Origin: Pleomorphovibrio marinus
Lineage (GTDB): Bacteria > Bacteroidota > Bacteroidia > Cytophagales > Cyclobacteriaceae
Length of the DNA: 64,000 nucleotides
Assembly: GCF_003347495.1 (NCBI RefSeq)
Contig: NZ_QCXY01000002.1
Location: 186,001 to 250,000, forward strand
Direction: 5' to 3'
Every line of letters starts with the position of its first letter. The stretch's first letter is position 1. Both the position numbers and the translations under genes were made by a program. The notes beneath the pieces are model-generated. The model searched no databases. It saw only the letters and a list, made by a program, of their open reading frames with translations, and was not told the DNA's origin. Below, one piece after another: positions 17,938 through 28,148 of this stretch.

Positions 17938-20900
17938 ATGAAATCCGGTAGTATAAACTTTGCAAATAAATATATTTTTACTGGAATATACCTGTTGATT
18001 TTTGCATTTATTTCCAGTACCGGTTTGGGGCAAGGCTTCAACAATAACCAATGGATATTTGGTTATTGTGAGACGGGGGATAACAACTACATCACTTTTG
18101 GCAAAGATGGCAGGGCTAGGACGGCTACCTTGCCCGGTGCAATTACCCTAGGAAGGGACAATTCGGCCATGGCCATAGACCCGATCACGGGAGAAATTCT
18201 TTTCTATACGGATGGTGCCCTGGTATATAACTACCTCAATGAGCCCATGCAAGGTATAATCGGTGACCTGGGTGGAGACGAGACGGGAAGACAATCGGTA
18301 GCCATAGGCGTACAGGACTTTGATCTGGGTCCAGATGGGAACCGACGCTTCTATCTCTTCTATATTAACCGCATTGGAGAGCTGGAGTACAGTTTGGTGG
18401 ACATGAACGAACAGGGGGGGGCACCGGGCAACCAACCCCCAGGTGGGGCAGTATCCCAGGGAGAAGTGATAAGCAATGCTCAAGGAGCCATTATTGTAGT
18501 AAAATCACCCGATTCCCCATCTTACTTGATCAGTTTTGAGAGTGGGGAGCTGGTATCCAGAAGGTTGGAAGACCAGGAAGGTCAGTTTACCATCACCGAT
18601 AACCTTAATTTGGGATTCACACCAAAGGCGATGGTGTTTGATGAGGCTACCCAGCAACTTATCCTGATTCCCGAAGAAACAGGTCAGGATTTAGTGGTTT
18701 TGGACTTTGATACTTCTACAGGGACGTATGGTGAACCTTTTGCCTTGGAAGGTACGGGATCGGATGAACCCATTATGGGGGCCTCATTTTCTTCGGATGG
18801 GGAGATGATCTATTATTCCCAAGGCAACCAGCTCTTTCGAATCAGGACGGATGGTACACTGGCACAAGAACTCCCAGAAACGGATGATGAAGAAGGTGAA
18901 GATGATGATGAAGAAGACGATACAGAAAATGATGGGGAGGATACTGAGGAAGAACCCCAGCGTGGGCCAATTGCACTTCCCTTGTCAGAGGACATCTACC
19001 GGATTTATGATGTGAAATTGGGGCCGGATGGTAATATCTATTATATCTATGAAGAAACGGAAGGTGGTCCTCAGTTTGTAGGTAGGGTCATGGATCCCGA
19101 TGAGGCCTCCCTAATGGACCTTACTGTGGAGGAAGACCCCTTTAACGGCACGGATTTTTGTGGAAGGGTCTTTACCGTATTTACCCCAACCATAGATATC
19201 AATCCCGAGGTAAATTTCACCTGGGAGCCGGATATGCCTTGTATGAACAACCCCTTGCAGCTTACCAGCCAAATCACCCCACTCAATTACAGGCCAGTGA
19301 GCTTTGAATGGGAAATTTTGCCGCCCATGGTAGATGAGGAAGGGGAGGAAATTGAAATGGAGCTGGACGCCAAGCATCTATTGCTGCCTAGGGATGCTAC
19401 CTCCGAGCAACAGATTACTGTTTCGCTTACGGTCACCTTTGCCGATGGGGAAACTAGGGAAGTGACTCGCGATATCATGTTTACGGAAAATGACCTGGAC
19501 GCCCAGTTTACTCCGGCAGACACCACCCTTTGTTACCCTGCCTGTATAGATCTTATGCCCCTGCTGGAAGTGCAGAGCGGACAGGATCAGCAAGGAGGTC
19601 AACAGCCGGGTGTAGGTCAACCGGGATTTGGACAACCGGGAATCGGCCAGCCGGGGTTCGGTCAACCAGGTATAGGCCAACCAGGTATAGGTCAGCCAGG
19701 AATTGGACAACCAGGAATTGGACAACCAGGTATAGGACAGCCTGGCATGGGTCAACCGGGTATGGGAGGCAATTACGAGTATTTTTGGTCCAACAAAAGG
19801 GAGGAAGGCTGGGGTCCTGAAGCACCCAATGAGGTGTGTAGGCCAGGTTATTACTGGGTGCTTGTAAGGGAAGTAGGTACGGAATGCTATTCCTACGCCG
19901 GTATTCGCATACAGATGTGGGACGAGGATGACCAGACCAATAATATTTGGTATTTTGGTAACGGCGCCGGATTGGACTTTAACCCCGACCCCGATGACCC
20001 GGATGCCCCTACTCCCAGACCCATAGAAAACCCCCATCCCCAAAATATTCCTGCGGGGGTGACTACGGTATCGGACCAGGCCGGACAGGTGCTGTTCTAC
20101 ACCGATGGCTCCACCGTTTGGGATTTAAACGGAAACCCCATGCAAAATGGTCTGGACATAGGCGGGGACAACACCTCTGCCCAGAGTGTAATGGCCATTC
20201 CGGTACCGGGAGATGAAACCATGTTTTACCTCTTCACCACACAGCGCGGAGCAGGAGGCAGCAATGAAGTCAACTTTACCGTGGTGGATATCAAAGGGGA
20301 CAACCCGGATGGTATTGGAAATGTAGTAACCAAGAATAACTTCCTTTTTAGCCCCAGTACTGAGCATTCGGCTGCATTTGCCTCCGGGGATACCACCTGG
20401 GTGGCATTTCATGAAATGGGCAACAACACCTTTAGGTTTTATCCAATTTCCCAGGAGGGCATAGGCCAACCAGTTTTTAATTCCTTGGGAGGTAACCATA
20501 GTTTTGGAACTGGTATAGGAGCCATGAAGTTCAGCAGTGATGGTTCCAAAGTGGCCGTTTCCTATCAGGATGGCGGCACCAATAAGGTAGATATTTTCGA
20601 GTTTGATCAAAATACCGGTGAGCTCACCGAATATGCCAGTTTGGACTTGGGCAGTGATGGGGATATTTATGGTCTGGAGTTTTCCAGTGATGCCAGCAGG
20701 ATATTTGTGTCTTATCGAAACGGTGGCCCCGGGGTAGAGGAATTTTTTATCCAATCCCTGGAAACCACGGATGACAGTGACCCGGAGAATCCAGTTACCA
20801 CCACCTGTCCGGAGTGTTTTGAAACCGCAGAAACCAAGGAAGAGATAGAGCAGTGTATCCTGGACAGCAGAGAACCCGTTTCCCAGACACAGGGTTTGGA

Positions 20901-23211
20901 TCTGGGAGCTATACAAATAGGGCCAGATGGTCAAATCTACGTGGCGGTGGTGGGCTCCAATCGAATTGGACAAATCAATATTGGCTCCGAATGTAACCCC
21001 AGCACCTTCACGCAGGACGGGGTGGACCCCATGCCGGGGACTACCAATCTGGGGCTTCCTTCCTTTGTTCAAAATTCCGGAAGCAGTATTCCCGACCCGA
21101 GTTTAAATGGGCCTGACCGATTATGCCTGAGCGAAGAAGGTGGTGCTGTTGGTGTCTTTGAGGGAGGTGGAGAACCTGATATAGATACTTACAACTGGAC
21201 CATTTACAATGAAGACGGGGAGGTGGTGGACCAGTTTTTAAATGGAGGGGAGGATCTTCAGGATTTGGAATATGAATTTACTTCAGTAGGCATATTTACC
21301 GTAGAGCTTCAGGTGGACCGCTGTGGTGAGCCTTGGGAAGAGGAATTTTCCATGGAGGTGGAGGTATTGGATAGTCCTGAGCTTATTGTTCCCAATGAGA
21401 TTTCCATTTGTGAAGCCTCCGTATTGGAGCTTGTGGCAGTAGATCCAGAGGACCCTAGGCTGGAGGAATATATTTTCCTTTGGGAAAATGCTGCCGGGGA
21501 AGTAGTGGGAGATGAAAATGTATTGGAAGTCACCGAGGAAAGTATATACACCGTAACGGTGGCTTATCGATTGCCGGAAGGGGAAACCTTGGAGACCTTT
21601 CAGACCTGCCCTGTATCTCGTTCCGTATTTGTAGGACCTGCTTTTGATTTTGAAATTGACCAATCCGATGAGGAGCTTTGTTTTGGAGAAACTGTGACAT
21701 TTTCCCCCAATACGCCCGTATATGGGGAATGGTCTATACAGCGGGAAGGTGAAACGGAGCGGATGGTGCTGTCAGACACCCTTCAGATGGAATTGGAGCT
21801 GGATACCGAGCTCTTGGATGGGCCGGGAACCTATGAGTTGTTTTTCCTTACCGCAGACCCCTTAAATGAGGATTGCCCTGTGGAAAGGTCAACCATGTTG
21901 GTTTTGGATGAACCTGCAGATTTTGAGGTAAACCCCATTTCTCCTGCGGAGAGTTGTGACATTCCTGATGGGGTAATAGAAGTGTTGGCAATTACCGCCA
22001 TGGACAGTCTTCTCTTGGAGGAAAACGAAACGATTTTCTTCGACCTCCAAGAAGATGAGGTGGTGGAATTTACGGGCTTGGCCCCCGGGACATATACTTT
22101 CATAGGATATATTAATGGGTGTCCCTATTCAAGGACAGGGGTTATTGAGAATGCCAATCCACCGGAGGACATCTTGTTTGAAGTCAATGCCACCCCAGAG
22201 GTCTGTAGGGAAGATGGTACTGCTATTGGGGAGATTGTGTTGGAATTTATCAATGGCCCCACATCAGGTTCTTATCGCATTCAGAGTCTATTGGATGATG
22301 AGTTGTATGAAGGAAACTTCACTAATGAGGGAAGTGTGACAGTGGAGGTACCTGCGGGGGAATACCAAATTGAGGTACTGGATGTAGGAGGTTGTGCCAA
22401 TCCGGATTCGGAGGTAGTGATCATAGAATCCTTTGAGGAGGTGGAAGTGGAGCTTAGTAGCCCAAACCTCTGCGATGAAGCCGAATTCACTACCATTACT
22501 GCCTCTGGAGACCTGACTGGAATTGATCGCATTGAGTGGTATAGACAAATCAATGGGGAGATGGTACAAATTCCAGATGAGCAGGATGTGGTGATCCTTG
22601 TGGAGGATCCTGGAATATATGAGATCCGTATCTATAATGAATTTGATTGTTTGATAGGAGAAGATAACATCGAGATAATTAGGTCGGATGCCACCCCTCC
22701 TGAACTTGCCGATAGTTATACCATTTGTTCGCTAGACGATGATTTGCTTAGTCTTGAGGTAGGTGAGTATACTACTTATGAATGGAGGTTAAACGATGAA
22801 ATTATCAGTGAAAACAGGCAATACCAGCCAGATCAGGCAGGCACCTATTTGCTCCGGGTTTGGGATGCGGATGGATGTGAGTTTGAGGTGGAGTTTACGG
22901 TAATAGATGAATGTGACTTGGATGTCACCTTCCCCAATGCCATAATCCCCGGGGATCCCTCCAGAAATTTTGTAGTATATACAATGGGGGTTATTGACAA
23001 CCTGGAGGTGTTGATATTCAACCGTTGGGGAGAATTGATTTACTATTGTCAACAAGAGCAGCCAATCCAAAATGAAATGGTTTGTAGCTGGGACGGAATA
23101 GTGAATGGTAAAAAGGTGCCTGTGGGAACATATCCGGTGGTTGTAAGGTTTAAAAATGAAGGATTGCAAATAAACAGAACCCTTAGAAGAGCAATTGTTG
23201 TAATAGACTAA
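17938..23211 (+). CDS. giant T9SS-secreted surface protein, type-B sorting domain
   Basis: 1757 residues. After a signal peptide (FAFISSTGLGQG) come two related propeller-like regions: about 35-370, opening NNQWIFGYCETGDN, and about 670-1010, opening NNIWYFGNGAGLD; both have a LFYTDG..VWNL-like phrase. Between them lie an acidic stretch (about 314-340), an Ig/PKD-like part and a Gly-x-Gly-Gln-Pro repeat (about 558-611). Several Ig-like modules follow with paired cysteines. The last 95 residues (PNAIIPGDPSRNF, LIFNRWGELIY, WDGIVNGKKVPVGTYPVVV) are the gliding-motility-type (type B) C-terminal sorting domain. It is probably an adhesin or gliding-related surface protein served by the adjacent PorP. 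No catalytic motif was seen. Confidence 0.88.
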   Translation: MKSGSINFANKYIFTGIYLLIFAFISSTGLGQGFNNNQWIFGYCETGDNNYITFGKDGRARTATLPGAITLGRDNSAMAIDPITGEILFYTDGALVYNYLNEPMQGIIGDLGGDETGRQSVAIGVQDFDLGPDGNRRFYLFYINRIGELEYSLVDMNEQGGAPGNQPPGGAVSQGEVISNAQGAIIVVKSPDSPSYLISFESGELVSRRLEDQEGQFTITDNLNLGFTPKAMVFDEATQQLILIPEETGQDLVVLDFDTSTGTYGEPFALEGTGSDEPIMGASFSSDGEMIYYSQGNQLFRIRTDGTLAQELPETDDEEGEDDDEEDDTENDGEDTEEEPQRGPIALPLSEDIYRIYDVKLGPDGNIYYIYEETEGGPQFVGRVMDPDEASLMDLTVEEDPFNGTDFCGRVFTVFTPTIDINPEVNFTWEPDMPCMNNPLQLTSQITPLNYRPVSFEWEILPPMVDEEGEEIEMELDAKHLLLPRDATSEQQITVSLTVTFADGETREVTRDIMFTENDLDAQFTPADTTLCYPACIDLMPLLEVQSGQDQQGGQQPGVGQPGFGQPGIGQPGFGQPGIGQPGIGQPGIGQPGIGQPGIGQPGMGQPGMGGNYEYFWSNKREEGWGPEAPNEVCRPGYYWVLVREVGTECYSYAGIRIQMWDEDDQTNNIWYFGNGAGLDFNPDPDDPDAPTPRPIENPHPQNIPAGVTTVSDQAGQVLFYTDGSTVWDLNGNPMQNGLDIGGDNTSAQSVMAIPVPGDETMFYLFTTQRGAGGSNEVNFTVVDIKGDNPDGIGNVVTKNNFLFSPSTEHSAAFASGDTTWVAFHEMGNNTFRFYPISQEGIGQPVFNSLGGNHSFGTGIGAMKFSSDGSKVAVSYQDGGTNKVDIFEFDQNTGELTEYASLDLGSDGDIYGLEFSSDASRIFVSYRNGGPGVEEFFIQSLETTDDSDPENPVTTTCPECFETAETKEEIEQCILDSREPVSQTQGLDLGAIQIGPDGQIYVAVVGSNRIGQINIGSECNPSTFTQDGVDPMPGTTNLGLPSFVQNSGSSIPDPSLNGPDRLCLSEEGGAVGVFEGGGEPDIDTYNWTIYNEDGEVVDQFLNGGEDLQDLEYEFTSVGIFTVELQVDRCGEPWEEEFSMEVEVLDSPELIVPNEISICEASVLELVAVDPEDPRLEEYIFLWENAAGEVVGDENVLEVTEESIYTVTVAYRLPEGETLETFQTCPVSRSVFVGPAFDFEIDQSDEELCFGETVTFSPNTPVYGEWSIQREGETERMVLSDTLQMELELDTELLDGPGTYELFFLTADPLNEDCPVERSTMLVLDEPADFEVNPISPAESCDIPDGVIEVLAITAMDSLLLEENETIFFDLQEDEVVEFTGLAPGTYTFIGYINGCPYSRTGVIENANPPEDILFEVNATPEVCREDGTAIGEIVLEFINGPTSGSYRIQSLLDDELYEGNFTNEGSVTVEVPAGEYQIEVLDVGGCANPDSEVVIIESFEEVEVELSSPNLCDEAEFTTITASGDLTGIDRIEWYRQINGEMVQIPDEQDVVILVEDPGIYEIRIYNEFDCLIGEDNIEIIRSDATPPELADSYTICSLDDDLLSLEVGEYTTYEWRLNDEIISENRQYQPDQAGTYLLRVWDADGCEFEVEFTVIDECDLDVTFPNAIIPGDPSRNFVVYTMGVIDNLEVLIFNRWGELIYYCQQEQPIQNEMVCSWDGIVNGKKVPVGTYPVVVRFKNEGLQINRTLRRAIVVID
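19609..19770 (+). repeat. 15-bp tandem repeat encoding Gly-x-Gly-Gln-Pro units
   Basis: Ten consecutive 15-base units encode GVGQP, GFGQP, GIGQP or GMGQP, followed by a partial GMGG. The variable second residue is hydrophobic. It lies inside the giant T9SS protein gene, between an Ig-like region and the second propeller. Neighbouring units are close to identical at the DNA level, so copy number may vary by slippage without a change of frame. Confidence 0.9.
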
Positions 23212-23214
23212 ACT

Positions 23215-23967
23215 ATGATCACCTTACTTTCACCTTCAAAAACACTAGATTATTCAGATTCTACCATTTCGCTTAAAAGTGCTCCCGATTTCAAAAAGGA
23301 GATTGGAGAGCTGGTGGGCATTATGAAGAAAAAGTCCCCCTCCAAGCTGAAATCACTGATGAAGGTCAGCGACGACCTTGCCAACTTGAATGCAGAGCGA
23401 TTCCAGAATTTTGAAAAGGAGTTCAATGAGCAAAATGCCAAGCAGGCATTGTTGGCCTTCAAAGGAGATGTGTACACCAAAATTGACGTGGAGGAGTTTT
23501 CACCGGAGGATTTTGAATTTGCCCAACAACATTTGAGAATTTTATCCGGCTTATACGGCTTGTTGAAACCATTGGATTTGATTCAGCCATATAGATTGGA
23601 GATGGGTACAAGACTTTCCAACCCAAAGGGCAAAAACCTTTATTCATTTTGGGGCACCAAAATTGCCAAGGCAATAAATGAGGTGCTTGACGACAATTTA
23701 GTGATTAATTTGGCTTCACAGGAATATTTTAAATCGGTAGAAATTAAGGCCTTAAAGGCAGAGGTGATTACACCCGTTTTCAAAGAATACAGAAACGGTA
23801 ACTACAAGGTGATCGGTATATTTGCCAAACAGGCTAGGGGCATGATGGCAAATTTTATTATTAAGGAAAGAATAAATCAACCAGAGAAGCTTAAGCTTTT
23901 TGATGGGGGGGGATATTCCTTTGACGATAAGCTAAGTAATCAACAGGAATGGGTTTTTATACGGTAA
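23215..23967 (+). CDS. yaaA: peroxide stress protein YaaA (UPF0246 family)
   Basis: 250 residues, full family length. Conserved YaaA phrases are LLSPSKTLDY, ALLAFKGDVY, LRILSGLYGLLKPLDLIQPYRLEMGT, FWGTKIAKAIN, INLASQEYFKSV and FAKQARGMMANFIIK. E. coli YaaA lowers intracellular free iron under peroxide stress and binds DNA. It starts three bases after the giant protein stop and may be read from the same promoter, though a functional link is doubtful. Confidence 0.9.
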   Translation: MITLLSPSKTLDYSDSTISLKSAPDFKKEIGELVGIMKKKSPSKLKSLMKVSDDLANLNAERFQNFEKEFNEQNAKQALLAFKGDVYTKIDVEEFSPEDFEFAQQHLRILSGLYGLLKPLDLIQPYRLEMGTRLSNPKGKNLYSFWGTKIAKAINEVLDDNLVINLASQEYFKSVEIKALKAEVITPVFKEYRNGNYKVIGIFAKQARGMMANFIIKERINQPEKLKLFDGGGYSFDDKLSNQQEWVFIR

Positions 23968-23995
23968 CGATAAATCTTTCGTGATTTGTCCTCTC

Positions 23996-24038
23996 AAGCC
24001 TTGGATATTCCAGTAAATACTCAAGGCTTATTTTTTTT
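23996..24038 (+). terminator. intrinsic terminator after yaaA
   Basis: AAGCCTTG (23996-24003) pairs with CAAGGCTT (24022-24029) around an 18-base loop that can itself fold (TGGATATTCCA). It is followed by A and eight T. The position is right after the yaaA stop. Confidence 0.8.
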
Positions 24039-24239
24039 GATCTATAAAAAAATGTTTTTTGATCTATTTATTTTGTATTTGAAAAATATTTATATTCGGG
24101 CAAAGTTTTTGATTAGTCCTTGTTTAATCAAGTTTACCTGAATGATAACACCTGTCTTTCTTAATGGCGATGTTTCAGGCCGGCGGGTTTTAGTATAGTG
24201 TTTATTCTTAATGACAGCCTTTGTAGGCAGGCAACGTAT

Positions 24240-26927
24240 ATGATAGTGGGTGTTTTATGGAAATTTTGGCTGAGCTTCTTGGCAGGTGTTTCCTGGTTTA
24301 TGATAGAAGGGAGTGAAGAAAGCCAACCTTATACGTGGACATCGGAAACATATATGCAGGATCCCGAACTACAGGGACCTGACCAAATTTGCATCAATGG
24401 ATCCTTTGTATTTGCCGAATATTCAGCCGGGGGTATGGCAGGGGATAGGTACATCTGGTCCATTACCGATGCCAATGGTTTCGAAATTTATTACCAATCC
24501 GGTGGTGCAAATGTAGAAACCATCGAGTTTGCCTATACCTCTACAGGCTCCTACACGGTTTCACTTAGGGTACTTAGGGGAGGGGATCAAAATTTTTATT
24601 CTGCTTCCATGTCAGTGAATATAGAGAGGGGGCCTAGATTTGCCCTTGCCCCAGATTATGTAATATGCGGAGACGAAACTATTCAAATGCAGGCCATAGC
24701 CACCGATGACCCCAATTTTGGCAGGTATACTTTCGAATGGTTCAACCGTAATGGCACTATACTGGGCACAGAGAATATTTTTGAAACCAATCAGCCTGGT
24801 AGATACTACGTAAAGGTGAGTTCTGAAGCCTGTGAAGCAACGGGGAGCACCTATGCGGGACCATCCATACAAGTGGGAGTCTCTGCTAGTACCAGAAATG
24901 CCTGTTTGGGCCAGACCGTTTCTTATAGACCAGATACACCCTATCTGGCAAACTGGGCCTATCAAAAGAATGGGCAGGCAGAAAGGGTATCTTTGGGAAG
25001 AAGCTTTGAATTGGACCTGGATACGGAGGATGACCTGGAGGGCTTGGGTGACTATACCATATTCTTTAATGTGGAGGATCCGGAGAGACCGGGTTGCTCC
25101 ATAGAAATGACTTTTGACCTTGAGGTATCGGATGCAGCGCAGTTGACGGTGAACAAATTACAGGACTCGGATGGCTGTGATGCCTCCGATGGTGCGTTTG
25201 AAATAAGAGCACGAAGCCCACTTACCAACGTTAGCGTCAGCGGGGTGCCCAACGGGAATATTGGAAACCTTGCGGAGGGAGGCACCAGGCGTTTTGAAGG
25301 GCTCAGCCCTGGGCTTTACACCATTTCAGCACGAAGGGGAACTTGTACCATCTCAAGGACAGTCAATATAGAAAACCTGAACCTCGAGGAAGGGATTGAA
25401 TTTGATGTAAGCGCCACTCCCCAGGTCTGTTCTCCTACAGGCACCAGTAATGGTTCCCTGATTTTGGAATTTGAAGAGCCCCAGAGTGGGCAATATCGTG
25501 CGATAAGGAGCAATGGGAATGTCTATTCCGGGAATTTTGAAAATGAGACCAGTGTCACAGTTTCTGTGCCTGTCGGAAATTATGAGGTGGAAGTGGGTAC
25601 CGGAGACAACTGTAGTTCCACTAAAACCGATATCTATGAGGTACCAGGAGAGAGTCAAGTGAACTTTTCCATCCCCACGGATTTGAGGGCCTGCCAGTTC
25701 TATGATCTGACACCCGAATCCAATCAGCAGTTGTCATACACCCTGACAAAGCCTGATGGAAGTACGGAAGAAGGTGCCAGTGGAGATGAATTCAGGTTGG
25801 AACAGTCAGGAGAATACCGGTTATTGGCCGTGTCGCAAGACCCGGATTCACCATTGTGTCCTAGAAACCGCACTTTTGAGGTGACAATTAATGAGCCTTT
25901 GGAATATGACTTGGATGTGAGACAGATTGATTGCTTTGGGAATCAAATTTTTACGGCAGTTTTAAATGGTATGAACATCAATGACGTGACCATACGTTGG
26001 ATGAGGGAGAACAGACAAATTGTGGGTAGGGACAGGGAATTTTTCCCTCCCCAGACAGGGAATTATATATTGGAGGTACAGCCCAGGGCCAGTAGTCGTT
26101 GCGAAGTTGATCCCATTTTTTTTGAGGTAGTAATTCCTGACAGCCAAACTGACGTTTTGTTGGAAGGAGAGGCTCTTTGTGAAGAGGAACCATTTACCAC
26201 ACTTACTTTGGAGGCCGACATGGAATTGGTGCGCCGGATAGAGTGGTTTAAGCTGGATGAGAATGGTGGGGATAGAGAATGGCTTTTTGAGTTTGACGAC
26301 GAAACAAGCATAGATGTAGCTGAAGAGGGAGTGTATGAGGTGGTGGTGAGAAACAAGATCAACTGTAGACTTGGGAGTGATACTTTTGAGGTACGTAGAG
26401 TTGTTTTGAATACGCCAGAAGTCAAAGATACCTATGATATTTGCAGTGAAGAAGGGGTGTATCCCAGAATCAATCCCGGGGATTTTGCCAATTACGAATG
26501 GTGGTGGGATGGAGAGCTGCTAAGCGAGGAAGCCGATATCAGGCCTACCCAGGCAGGGTTTTATGAGCTGAGGGTAAGAGAGGAGCATGGCTGTGAGCAA
26601 TCCTTCGAATTTGAGGTCATCGAGCAATGTCATATTTATATCCGGGTTCCCAATGCCTTGATTCCCGGCCATTCGGAAAAGGATTTCAAACTTTATGCTG
26701 ATCCTGAAGTGGATCAGGTGGAGGTGTTTATCTATCATCGCACTGGGGAGTTGATCTATACCTGCAAGTCCTCCAATAATGGAATGGTAAACCCTCTCTG
26801 CACCTGGGATGGTTTCTTGTATGGAGAACCCCTGCCACCAGGCACCTATCCTCTGGTTATTAAATTCAGCAGTGCATCACTAGGGATAAATAAGGTGCTT
26901 AGGCAATCCCTTTTTGTGGTGAATTAA
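24240..26927 (+). CDS. T9SS type-B surface protein, shorter paralogue of the giant protein
   Basis: About 895 residues from the ATG at 24240; a GTG at 24198 would add 14 residues ahead of the hydrophobic signal (VLWKFWLSFLAGVSWFM). It corresponds module by module to the C-terminal part of the 1757-residue protein: GPDQICINGS against GPDRLCLSEE, a CLGQTVSYRPDTPYLANW module against CFGETVTFSPNTPVYGEW, and the ends PNALIPGHSEKDF and PNAIIPGDPSRNF. The propellers and the GxGQP repeat are absent. The last 90 residues are a type-B sorting domain, so it probably also uses a PorP-type partner. No second porP lies beside it. Confidence 0.85.
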   Translation: MIVGVLWKFWLSFLAGVSWFMIEGSEESQPYTWTSETYMQDPELQGPDQICINGSFVFAEYSAGGMAGDRYIWSITDANGFEIYYQSGGANVETIEFAYTSTGSYTVSLRVLRGGDQNFYSASMSVNIERGPRFALAPDYVICGDETIQMQAIATDDPNFGRYTFEWFNRNGTILGTENIFETNQPGRYYVKVSSEACEATGSTYAGPSIQVGVSASTRNACLGQTVSYRPDTPYLANWAYQKNGQAERVSLGRSFELDLDTEDDLEGLGDYTIFFNVEDPERPGCSIEMTFDLEVSDAAQLTVNKLQDSDGCDASDGAFEIRARSPLTNVSVSGVPNGNIGNLAEGGTRRFEGLSPGLYTISARRGTCTISRTVNIENLNLEEGIEFDVSATPQVCSPTGTSNGSLILEFEEPQSGQYRAIRSNGNVYSGNFENETSVTVSVPVGNYEVEVGTGDNCSSTKTDIYEVPGESQVNFSIPTDLRACQFYDLTPESNQQLSYTLTKPDGSTEEGASGDEFRLEQSGEYRLLAVSQDPDSPLCPRNRTFEVTINEPLEYDLDVRQIDCFGNQIFTAVLNGMNINDVTIRWMRENRQIVGRDREFFPPQTGNYILEVQPRASSRCEVDPIFFEVVIPDSQTDVLLEGEALCEEEPFTTLTLEADMELVRRIEWFKLDENGGDREWLFEFDDETSIDVAEEGVYEVVVRNKINCRLGSDTFEVRRVVLNTPEVKDTYDICSEEGVYPRINPGDFANYEWWWDGELLSEEADIRPTQAGFYELRVREEHGCEQSFEFEVIEQCHIYIRVPNALIPGHSEKDFKLYADPEVDQVEVFIYHRTGELIYTCKSSNNGMVNPLCTWDGFLYGEPLPPGTYPLVIKFSSASLGINKVLRQSLFVVN

Positions 26928-26955
26928 CGCAGCTTTCATTTCATCCCTGAAAGAC

Positions 26956-26977
26956 AGAAAACACCTGCCAGGTTTTT
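26956..26977 (+). terminator. weak hairpin after the second surface-protein gene
   Basis: AAAAC-ACCT pairs with AGGT-TTTTT around GCC, with one mismatch, and ends in a T-run. The core CTGCCAGGTTT is repeated about 55 bases further on, before another T-run, which may be a second terminator for the same transcript. Confidence 0.4.
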
Positions 26978-27055
26978 AGATTTGGGAGCCTGATATTATG
27001 CGTTTATCGATCCTAAAATCTGCCAGGTTTCTTTTTTAACAACTAAAGGTCGGGG

Positions 27056-28084
27056 TTAAAAGCGATAACCTAAATTAAACACCAGTCCATAGTCGAAATT
27101 GGAGCCCATTGGGATTGGTGGTTGGTTGTCGAAGTTGTTGTAAAAGTTCACCCCAAAATCAATATTGTTCACGATTTCCCAATTGATACGGGTTTCTCCG
27201 TCATTCCGGTAACGACCAGCCTGGGTAAGGCCTATAAAGAAGGTTTGGTTAGAAGTGAAGTTAATCTTAGGTTTGTTTAGCTTGAAAAAGGTCACATCCA
27301 GTATCACGGGTACCTCGTAGAGGTTGTTGTCCCTTAGGTCTTCCATGTTTATTTCTTGGTTGATGACGAGTCCCGTCTGTAGGGTAAGTACGCCTCTTTT
27401 GTGTTGAACCATGGGAAGCCCTACTCCCAGACCCTGCTGGATCCGCCTATTGATACCCAATTGAAGGTTCCTTTGGTACACCCCTAGCCCAAAGGCGAAC
27501 CAATTTGGGTCGAAATAATAGTTGCCTGTTAGGACCAGGTTCTCCCTTTCCCGGTCCAGGACTTGCTCTGCCTGAGTGATGATTACCGAGCCCCGGAGAT
27601 CCACTTCCAGCCTTTCGGTATCGTACCCCAATACCAAATCCCCATTCCACCTACCGATGGCACTACTGCGGGTATAGCTATATCCGGCACCCATCCTTCC
27701 CTCAATTCTCCTGAAGAAATTCCTATGGATCAATTGTACATCGTTGAGGTGGCGCACCTGGAAGGTTCTGTCTTCATACCCGTCGTAAACGGTGACCATT
27801 CCATCCTCCTCGTGGGGTTTAAATACCCCCAAAACAAACTGCCGTTGTGCAGTTTGTATGCGATAGCCATAGCCATAGGCCCTAATGGTTCTGACATTGT
27901 TGAGGTCTATTTCCATGTTCCCCAGACCCTCTCCCCTAAAGAGCATAGTGCCATACCGGATGCGTTTCAGCTCACCGATTAATGGGTTTTGGTGGTACAA
28001 GTACACCGTGTCCTTCTCTTGAGCCAATACGTCAACACCACATAGCCCACAGGCTAAAAAAATCAGCAGTAGCTTTTTCATCAT
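27056..28084 (-). CDS. DUF481-like outer-membrane barrel protein
   Basis: About 342 residues from the Met at 28084; a longer start at 28102 precedes the signal peptide (KKLLLIFLACGLCGVDVLAQ). After a small N-terminal domain (KRIRYGTMLFRGEGLGNMEI) comes a run of alternating hydrophobic strands typical of an outer-membrane barrel (GRMGAGYSYTRSS, NLVLTGNYYFDPNWFAFG, ending FDYGLVFNLGYRF with terminal Phe). The strand phrases resemble DUF481 proteins. Function unknown. Confidence 0.7.
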   Translation of the reverse strand: MMKKLLLIFLACGLCGVDVLAQEKDTVYLYHQNPLIGELKRIRYGTMLFRGEGLGNMEIDLNNVRTIRAYGYGYRIQTAQRQFVLGVFKPHEEDGMVTVYDGYEDRTFQVRHLNDVQLIHRNFFRRIEGRMGAGYSYTRSSAIGRWNGDLVLGYDTERLEVDLRGSVIITQAEQVLDRERENLVLTGNYYFDPNWFAFGLGVYQRNLQLGINRRIQQGLGVGLPMVQHKRGVLTLQTGLVINQEINMEDLRDNNLYEVPVILDVTFFKLNKPKINFTSNQTFFIGLTQAGRYRNDGETRINWEIVNNIDFGVNFYNNFDNQPPIPMGSNFDYGLVFNLGYRF

Positions 28085-28148
28085 GAAAACTGAATTAATC
28101 AATCTGGAATTAGCAATCTTTTCTCCAGAAATAAAAGTGTTTGTTGGA

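Noticed and set aside
19378-20043. 221-codon minus-strand frame inside the giant T9SS gene
   Set aside because: It is the shadow of the GxGQP repeat, giving a low-complexity Leu/Trp-rich product; the plus frame is strongly supported.
20125-21072. 315-codon minus-strand frame opposite the giant T9SS gene
   Set aside because: Long only because the sense codons avoid stops on the other strand; no motif, and it runs opposite a clear propeller domain.
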